DNA of 33,070 nt from a virus: positions 1-33,070 of IMG/VR virus record IMGVR_UViG_3300043449_000754; one strand, given 5' to 3'. Under the pieces are notes generated by a model. That model saw only the letters and a list, made by a program, of their open reading frames with translations. It did no database searches and had not been told where the DNA came from. Made by a program: the position numbers and the translations under genes. Shown here one piece after another: positions 26,685 to 33,070 of this stretch (position 1 is the stretch's first letter; each line of letters opens with the position of its first letter).

Positions 26685-29600
26685 ATGGCTGACGTTAGTA
26701 GAACATTTCAGAAAGGGACGATGAACCAAGACCTCGATGAGAGGTTGTTGCCCAATGGGTACTATTTATACGCAAAAAACGCCACTGTAAATAGCTATGC
26801 AGCAGGTGACGTGGGTGCGGTTCAAAATGCATTTGGCAACTCAATTACAGGTGTTATCTCTGACATTGTAACCACTCCAACGGTTACAAATCCAATTGTT
26901 ATTGGAGCAATTGCATACGAGCCCAAAAGTCTTATATACTGGCTTGTTACATGCACAGAGTTTGACGCTATATTTGAGTACAATGTATTATCTGGACAAA
27001 CTACAAGGGTGCTACAGTGCTCAAAACCAAGCCCTGGCAGCCCATTAAACTTTAACAGCGACTACATTGTAACGGGGATAAATTACGTTGAGGGGCAAGA
27101 CAATAATGACTATCTTTTTTGGACCGACAACTACAACCCACCTAGAAGAATAAATATTGGTCGTTGCAAGGGATACACGGCTGACGATCCATCAATATCT
27201 GATGACATTAGCGTTATAATGGCGCCACCGTTAAACGCACCATACATATCATTATCCCAAGACAATAATCCAGACTCTATAAATCTAAAGGAGAAGTTTG
27301 TATACTTTAGCTATAGATATAAATACGTTGACAATGAATACAGCTCAATGTCCCCGTTTTCAGCGGTTGGATTTAAAGCTGGATCTTTTGCTATTGACTA
27401 CGAGACAGGAGACAACCTGGGAATGTTAAATAATATTAACAAGGTAGACATACACTTCGAGACTGGTAATGAGTTTGTAAAAGAGATACAGCTGCTTGTT
27501 AGAGACACAAGAAGCTTGAATATAATGGTAATAGAGTCGTTCGACAAGGACCAGCTATCTATACAGAACAATACCACATATTCATTTACATTTAGGAATA
27601 ACAAGATATACTCCACACTGTCAAGCGATCAAGTTACAAGGCTATTTGACAATGTTCCATTAAAGGCTTTAGCTCAAGATATAATTGGAAACAGGCTTGT
27701 GTACGGTAACTATCTGCAGTTTAGAAATATATCAAATATAAACGATATAGATATAAGAATTGATTTTAAGGTGGATTATTTTTCTGAAAATATTTCAACA
27801 AGCGATATGTCGCCTAAAAGATCTTTTAGAAGCGACAGGGATTACGAGGTAGGTATAGTGTATACAGATGGGTATGGAAGAATGACAACAGTCCTTACCC
27901 CTGCCCTAACTAACTCAACTAATAACCTAACCAATGCTGTATATATACCTCCATCCGCTTCAAATACAGCAAACAGCCTTCGTGTTGAAATAAACAACGA
28001 GCCACCGTACTGGGCCACAAATTATAGGTTTGTGTTGAAACAAAATAAAAAAGAATACTATAATATATTTCCTAGATTATATTATGTGCAAGGTCTTTTT
28101 GTTTATTTTTTAATTAATGAGCCAGATAGGGATAAATTTTCAGTAGGTGATTATATTATAATTAAGAACGCAAATGGTGGGCCTACACATTTAAACAAAC
28201 AATTTAAAATTTTAGAACTAGAAATAAAACAATCTGGGTTTATACCAAACGCTCAAGAAGGACTATATTTTAAAATAAAAATAGACCCATCTTTTACATC
28301 TATATTACCTCCAGGGATAACTCAAAACTATACAACCACAAATCAAGGGACCAATAACCCTAATTCAAGCCATGGAATGACAAATGGTGGTAATACACAT
28401 CTATCTATAATAAATGGGCTTACAATAGCATCTTCTGGACAATCTTACACTAATTTAATAACGTCATATATTTCAAGACCAATTTTTTATGGGTCAAATA
28501 GCTCTAATATAAATTCAATATCTATATCATGGAACGGTTCTTTTAATGTTGGAACATCAACATTGCAGTCTTATAGTTCCCAATATTGGGCGTTTCCAAA
28601 CGCAAGAGATTATAGATACACAATTGAAATTCAATCTGGAAATAAATTTAGGTACACTACTGATATATATGGCATTAGCAACTGGATTGAAACCGATATC
28701 CCAATATCTGTCGGCTCCGTAAATCTTATAAAATTTCCTATAGGTGTTACTGGAAATGCTCCAGGAGGTGCAAATAATATAGCTTTTGCTATAAAATGGA
28801 CATCAAATCAATTATCTATAGGAGATAAATTTAAGATTAGCTGTAGGTCTGAAAACGGAGATAATTATTTTCCTGGAGCATCTAACAATACTAATAACAT
28901 TGGATTATTAGCAAATGGATATGACGATAATGGTGGCTTTGCAATTGTAAACGGTAATATTAACGGATCTATTTTTGCAGGCGCAAATATATCAATAACT
29001 ATAAATCAAGACAGTAATAATTCTAATACATATACGTCAACACAATCGTTTACAGCACAACAGACATATAAAAATATAGAAGAGTGGTTTATAGAGTCTG
29101 GGGCGTTTGATTTATTTATTCAAAAAAACTCGTCTGGAACAAATATAAAATCAAGAGGAATTTGGTTTAGAAATACACCTAGCCCACCACAGGTTTCTAC
29201 ATTACCAACATCTTATAGCTATGTTCAAACATTTTACCCTAGTGGAAATGGGCCATGGACTCATACTAATTGGGTACTAAATGCATATAACGGTAACTAT
29301 ACAAAAATGTTTTTAAAAGGATTTGGGGGTGGAAATAATTCTCAAAATATAATCTCAGTTACTTTTAAGATAAATCAAATAATACCATCAAAAGCCCCAA
29401 TATTAGAAACGGTTCCATTAGACACCGAAACAGAAATATTCCACGAACTATCCAGAACATACCCAATTAAAAATGGGAAACACATATCTAGATGGTTCTT
29501 TGATTTAAGAACGGCTGGCCCTTTAGGTAGTACCAGATTAAGGCAGAATACAAAGGAGTGGCCTCATTACTTTAGCGTCGGAGACACTGTATATTTAAAC

Positions 29601-30770
29601 ACTAACGGTGTTTCGTTAAACACGCCACACACAATTGTAGGTATAAATAGCAGGTACTCAATTGACGTAACCCCACCACTATCTATTTCTCCATCGTTCC
29701 CTGGATCTGTATCATACACAACATATGAACAAGACCAGACATCTGTAACTAACCCAGCCAAGGTGCAAATAAATTACCCTGACTATGTAAATAGCGATTA
29801 TAACTCATTTACATACAATACTGGTTTAGAGACATACAGAATAAAAGACGCATTTAATGCCCCTACAATGAAGTATAGCCTTAGGGCGTCTACGGTGATA
29901 GATAATTATGAGGAAGAAAATAAGTTCGCATCTCTTACATATAGCGGAGTATTCCAGTCTTCTACATCAATTAATAAATTAAATGAGTTTAATCTTTCTT
30001 TGGCAAACTTTAAAAATTTAGACAAGAGATACGGAAGTGTACAAAAATTAAAAGCAAGAGATACGGACCTATTGACCTTGCACCAAGATAAAGTAACATC
30101 TGTATTGTACGGAAAGAACTTACTATACGATGCTGTTGGCGGTAGCCAGATTGCATCAATACCAGAGGTTCTTGGGAATCAGGTTGCATATCCAGGCGAG
30201 TACGGAATAAGTGATAACCCAGAAAGCTTTGCTACTTGGGGTGACGTGTGCTATTTTGCTGATGAAAAAAGAGGCTCTGTTTTAAAGCTAGTTGGGACAG
30301 ATGTTTTGCCGATCTCAAGTTTAGGAATGGGATCTTTCTGGATTGATACAATGAAGGAAAATCCAACAAATTATAAGTTAGGCGGTTTCGATCCATACAA
30401 CGGAACATACGTTTTAAGCGTATCATCAAGATCAAGGGCAGCGTGCCAATTAAACTTAGCTCCATCAATTAAAAGTGTGTCTGCAAGTTCTTCTTTAGGT
30501 GCTGTGTTTATATTCTCTGTAAACAGTATGGCAATATCTTGGACTATATCAATTGTTGACAATGGGTATGGGGTAAACTGGGTGAATTGCCAAACAACAA
30601 GTGGGTCTTACTCTCAGTTTGTGTATTCAGCATATTCATCTAATCCGTCACCAGCACCTAGAAGTGTTATATTTAGGGTTACATATTGCGATGGACTAAT
30701 TAAAGACTTTTTACTTCAACAAGGGGGGGTAACGGCTCCAATACAATTAATACCAATGGTAAACGGATAA
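26685..30770 (+). CDS. Muzzle / tail stabilization-type protein with BACON-like C-terminus
   Basis: A 1361-residue virion protein. The start ADVSRTFQKGTMNQDLDERL followed by LPNGYYLYAKNA matches the first residues I recall for the crAss-like stabilization/muzzle protein, which closes the tail. Residues about 445-905 are a low-complexity, Asn/Ser/Gly-rich insertion (nt about 28020-29400) with visibly higher A+T content than the flanks, then conserved-looking sequence resumes (KHISRWFFDLRTAGPLGSTR). Residues about 1255-1350 form a BACON-like module: AISWTISIVDNGYGVNWVNC, then PRSVIFRVTYCDGLIKDF and LLQQGG. BACON domains are known from crAss-like phages and bind glycans or mucin. It is 2 bp downstream of the ring gene. 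Confidence 0.88.
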   Translation: MADVSRTFQKGTMNQDLDERLLPNGYYLYAKNATVNSYAAGDVGAVQNAFGNSITGVISDIVTTPTVTNPIVIGAIAYEPKSLIYWLVTCTEFDAIFEYNVLSGQTTRVLQCSKPSPGSPLNFNSDYIVTGINYVEGQDNNDYLFWTDNYNPPRRINIGRCKGYTADDPSISDDISVIMAPPLNAPYISLSQDNNPDSINLKEKFVYFSYRYKYVDNEYSSMSPFSAVGFKAGSFAIDYETGDNLGMLNNINKVDIHFETGNEFVKEIQLLVRDTRSLNIMVIESFDKDQLSIQNNTTYSFTFRNNKIYSTLSSDQVTRLFDNVPLKALAQDIIGNRLVYGNYLQFRNISNINDIDIRIDFKVDYFSENISTSDMSPKRSFRSDRDYEVGIVYTDGYGRMTTVLTPALTNSTNNLTNAVYIPPSASNTANSLRVEINNEPPYWATNYRFVLKQNKKEYYNIFPRLYYVQGLFVYFLINEPDRDKFSVGDYIIIKNANGGPTHLNKQFKILELEIKQSGFIPNAQEGLYFKIKIDPSFTSILPPGITQNYTTTNQGTNNPNSSHGMTNGGNTHLSIINGLTIASSGQSYTNLITSYISRPIFYGSNSSNINSISISWNGSFNVGTSTLQSYSSQYWAFPNARDYRYTIEIQSGNKFRYTTDIYGISNWIETDIPISVGSVNLIKFPIGVTGNAPGGANNIAFAIKWTSNQLSIGDKFKISCRSENGDNYFPGASNNTNNIGLLANGYDDNGGFAIVNGNINGSIFAGANISITINQDSNNSNTYTSTQSFTAQQTYKNIEEWFIESGAFDLFIQKNSSGTNIKSRGIWFRNTPSPPQVSTLPTSYSYVQTFYPSGNGPWTHTNWVLNAYNGNYTKMFLKGFGGGNNSQNIISVTFKINQIIPSKAPILETVPLDTETEIFHELSRTYPIKNGKHISRWFFDLRTAGPLGSTRLRQNTKEWPHYFSVGDTVYLNTNGVSLNTPHTIVGINSRYSIDVTPPLSISPSFPGSVSYTTYEQDQTSVTNPAKVQINYPDYVNSDYNSFTYNTGLETYRIKDAFNAPTMKYSLRASTVIDNYEEENKFASLTYSGVFQSSTSINKLNEFNLSLANFKNLDKRYGSVQKLKARDTDLLTLHQDKVTSVLYGKNLLYDAVGGSQIASIPEVLGNQVAYPGEYGISDNPESFATWGDVCYFADEKRGSVLKLVGTDVLPISSLGMGSFWIDTMKENPTNYKLGGFDPYNGTYVLSVSSRSRAACQLNLAPSIKSVSASSSLGAVFIFSVNSMAISWTISIVDNGYGVNWVNCQTTSGSYSQFVYSAYSSNPSPAPRSVIFRVTYCDGLIKDFLLQQGGVTAPIQLIPMVNG

Positions 30771-30773
30771 GCT

Positions 30774-33070
30774 ATGATGACTAAACAATCTTTCGAGTAT
30801 ACTGGAAGCAGTACGTATAACATAGATAATGTTGTTATAAGCAATAACAATATAGCCTTGTTTGACCAGCTCACTGGTGTTGGTGGTGTAGAGTACATGC
30901 CGTATGACGGATCAACGGTTACCGTAAAGGCTGGAGACTCTACTGGGGTATATCAAGAATTGGCACCTACGCTAAACAATAAATTATACTATCACGTTTC
31001 TGACAAGTTGTATGGTCCAGAAGACAAGAACGCACTAATCAGCGATTCAATTGAAATACCAGTTATATATTCTGGAGGCGAGTTTATAGGTACATTTGTT
31101 TTTGTTAATCCGAATGACTATCCGTATTTATATCTATTTTGGAACTACAACGATAGTATCGATGGATCGGCCAATATATCGTATATTGGAATCACGAATG
31201 AAAGGAGTATCGATTGGACTATAGGCACATCTATCGGTGTGTCTGGTATAAACTACAACTCTATCGATACGCCAACCAGGTTTCAAATAAAATGGAACGG
31301 ATCTATTGTATCTGATTCTGGGTATGTAGGGTTAAATACCTTGGCCAATTACAACGACCTTATAAGCGCTGGTGTTGATCCAGAAGATATAAATCTATCG
31401 TTCCCGTATAATGGCCTTGTTAATAATGGTAATGGGGCGTTAAGATTTAAAAAGAATGATGCGTCTGTAGATACGGCTGAGGTGATAGTGTCCTCTCCAA
31501 TTGCTACGTCTACTTGGATCATAAACAAGGTAGACACGTACTTGACACCTTTCTATATAGATGTAACAGACGGAGACACTACAAATGTGTGTACACAGTG
31601 CCCAACGTCAGTGTACTACCATAATGGTTTTAGGTTAACCCCAGAGTACGGAGACATAATATATGTAGATCCGTCTGGGCTAACTTTATATAACGGGAAT
31701 GATTCGTATCATATGATAGATATTTCATTATGTGTGGTTCCATCACCAATAAACAAGAGCTATGTCTTGGTAAATGAAACAGGGCAGGTAGACCTTATAA
31801 CTAACTGTAATTGCACGCAAACAGCTGTGCCAATGATAAATCAAGGTGATATACATATAACTGTAAATGAAAATATAAACATACCATTGTCGGCAATTGG
31901 AAATCCAATAACATTTAATCTTGTTGGCTCATGCTATAGCTATATATTAAATGGAGGATCAAAGTCAAGCCTTTTTACTTATTCAGATTGTAATGGCAAC
32001 ACTAGATACGTTACCGTAGGATTCAATCAAAATCAGAATATTTGTTCTTCAGCTGGGCCAATAATCATAGATGGTGACGGTTCGTATACCGTGTCAGGAC
32101 AGTGTAACGAGTTTTCTCTTGCCCCAGGTTTATCGTTAGATTCTAGCGGAGTGCTTTCGGGTTCAACGCTAGAGCTAAAGAATTTTTCTTTTTCAGTTAC
32201 AGCAACAAATTGCTTCGGTACAAGCGCCGTGTATGACATCAATGTATTTGTTTCAAAGGGAGACTCGTTAACACCGTTCTCTGTAGATATTGAGCAGTAC
32301 AAAGAAACTGCTGCCGACTGTTGCAGTATTACTCCAACATTCTCGATACTATATTCTGACGGTAAGTTCCCTATTCCAGATCTACGTAATAGAATTTATA
32401 AAGACCAATTAGGTGATGAATACTTTGACGGTGGTGATTTCTGGTACTTTATAGATAAGTCTGACTATATTATAAAAATAGACCATAATGGATATATTGT
32501 TGACATCTCAGTTTGTCCAGGCAGTACTACAACCACGAGCACTACAAGCACCACGACAATACCAGCCGTTGGCAATTACTACGAGGCAACGTCATGCATA
32601 GACGGTGTAACTACGGCAATACTATTAGACACAACTCTAGCGATAATAGTCCCTACAAATATTGTGGCTACAGCTGACGGCAACTGCTGGACAATTTCAT
32701 CTGTATCTGGTGGGGGTTACCCATACTTTTATATTGAGAACCCAGTTGTAATTTACCCAGACTGTACAACGTGTACGGGTACTACTACTACAACCACAAG
32801 CACAACAACAACAACACTACCACCCATAACTGCATTTAATATAAGCCCCTCTACTCCGTCCACAGACGACTACTCAGCGTGTACATCTGTTGGTGTATTC
32901 CTAGTGTACTATCACTTTGGGCCATATACAATGCCGATCATAGGGGATATTGTGTATACAGATCCATTGTGTACCGTACCGTTTAACGGGTCATTTTATT
33001 GGTACATATCAAACGATGGTTTTAACACGTATGCGATACACATTGCAAACACAGGGCAGGTGTTACATAT
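30774..33070 (+). CDS. Large modular tail/appendage protein with Thr-rich linkers (partial)
   Basis: An open frame of 765 residues from ATG 30774 that runs off the right edge, starting MMTKQSFEYTGSSTYNIDNV; ATG 30777 is an alternative start. The visible part is a string of beta-rich modules separated by Thr-rich linkers. Cys-containing modules occur around residues 260-300 (VCTQCPTSVYYHNGFRL), and the linkers CPGSTTTTSTTSTTTIP (from about 32515) and CTGTTTTTTSTTTTTLPP (from about 32770) flank a module with YYEATSCIDG, NCWTISSVSGGGYPYFYIEN and YPDCTTC. Such Thr-linked Cys modules are typical of Bacteroidota phage adhesins. There is no terminator or stop before the edge. It probably forms the host-contacting part of the tail. 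Confidence 0.8.
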   Translation, partial: MMTKQSFEYTGSSTYNIDNVVISNNNIALFDQLTGVGGVEYMPYDGSTVTVKAGDSTGVYQELAPTLNNKLYYHVSDKLYGPEDKNALISDSIEIPVIYSGGEFIGTFVFVNPNDYPYLYLFWNYNDSIDGSANISYIGITNERSIDWTIGTSIGVSGINYNSIDTPTRFQIKWNGSIVSDSGYVGLNTLANYNDLISAGVDPEDINLSFPYNGLVNNGNGALRFKKNDASVDTAEVIVSSPIATSTWIINKVDTYLTPFYIDVTDGDTTNVCTQCPTSVYYHNGFRLTPEYGDIIYVDPSGLTLYNGNDSYHMIDISLCVVPSPINKSYVLVNETGQVDLITNCNCTQTAVPMINQGDIHITVNENINIPLSAIGNPITFNLVGSCYSYILNGGSKSSLFTYSDCNGNTRYVTVGFNQNQNICSSAGPIIIDGDGSYTVSGQCNEFSLAPGLSLDSSGVLSGSTLELKNFSFSVTATNCFGTSAVYDINVFVSKGDSLTPFSVDIEQYKETAADCCSITPTFSILYSDGKFPIPDLRNRIYKDQLGDEYFDGGDFWYFIDKSDYIIKIDHNGYIVDISVCPGSTTTTSTTSTTTIPAVGNYYEATSCIDGVTTAILLDTTLAIIVPTNIVATADGNCWTISSVSGGGYPYFYIENPVVIYPDCTTCTGTTTTTTSTTTTTLPPITAFNISPSTPSTDDYSACTSVGVFLVYYHFGPYTMPIIGDIVYTDPLCTVPFNGSFYWYISNDGFNTYAIHIANTGQVLH

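Noticed and set aside
1-33070. CRISPR array or stop-codon reassignment
   Set aside because: No regularly spaced identical repeats of CRISPR size exist; the 24-bp iterons have no unique spacers of suitable length. TAG, TGA and TAA all end genes with correct downstream starts, so the standard bacterial code fits.

Overview
The window is part of a tailed double-stranded DNA phage genome that I read as a crAss-like phage (order Crassvirales, podovirus-type) of a Bacteroidota host. The assignment rests on my memory of these families, with no database search. The order is large terminase, portal, acidic scaffold-like protein, major capsid protein, auxiliary protein, two ring (tail tubular) proteins, a giant muzzle/stabilization-type protein and a Thr-linker fibre protein. 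The capsid protein carries the N-terminal pattern typical of crAss-like capsids (YLPD, FERYGNRS, IKWAEQGRLHTKY). Bacteroidota-type promoter boxes (TAnnTTTG) precede several transcription units, most starts lack a Shine-Dalgarno sequence and have A/T-rich leaders, and TAA, TAG and TGA all act as ordinary stops.

Layout. (1) 1-3471, minus strand: a tightly packed run of small, probably early genes, one cut by the left edge and several under 50 codons. They end upstream in a structured stretch (3216-3322) and a leader to about 3740. (2) 3740-4300: a divergent, mostly non-coding control region with three 24-bp iterons, 12-bp repeat units, palindromes and a hairpin with an eight-C loop. It is a candidate origin or operator region. 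(3) 4301-6124, plus: two coupled microproteins and a 527-residue protein of unknown role, closed by a strong terminator. (4) 6192-8023: a phage-encoded chaperonin pair, groEL then groES (reverse of the usual bacterial order), overlapping and with their own promoter box. (5) 7983-8489, minus: a likely winged-helix regulator convergent on groES, sharing a 31-bp divergent promoter region with the next plus-strand gene. (6) 8521-12215: small proteins and appendage genes, including a spike-base-like protein and a repeat-containing fibre. (7) 12245-13876: lysis cassette of unimolecular spanin, holin and amidase, followed by coupled microproteins. (8) 14604-15886: small conserved genes, including a protein with a GroES-like C-terminal half and a small-terminase candidate. 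(9) 15876-33070: the packaging and virion block. The terminase is split by a 329-residue intein with a LAGLIDADG endonuclease.

How it fits together. Leftward early genes and rightward late genes diverge from the control region. GroEL/GroES probably helps fold abundant virion proteins made from the late block, the winged-helix protein could time late expression, and the lysis cassette releases particles. The most unusual points are the chaperonin pair plus a possible second GroES-fold protein, the intein at the terminase Walker B site with a non-canonical penultimate residue, the paired 46/47-bp folded elements upstream of the early genes, and the iteron/hairpin control region.
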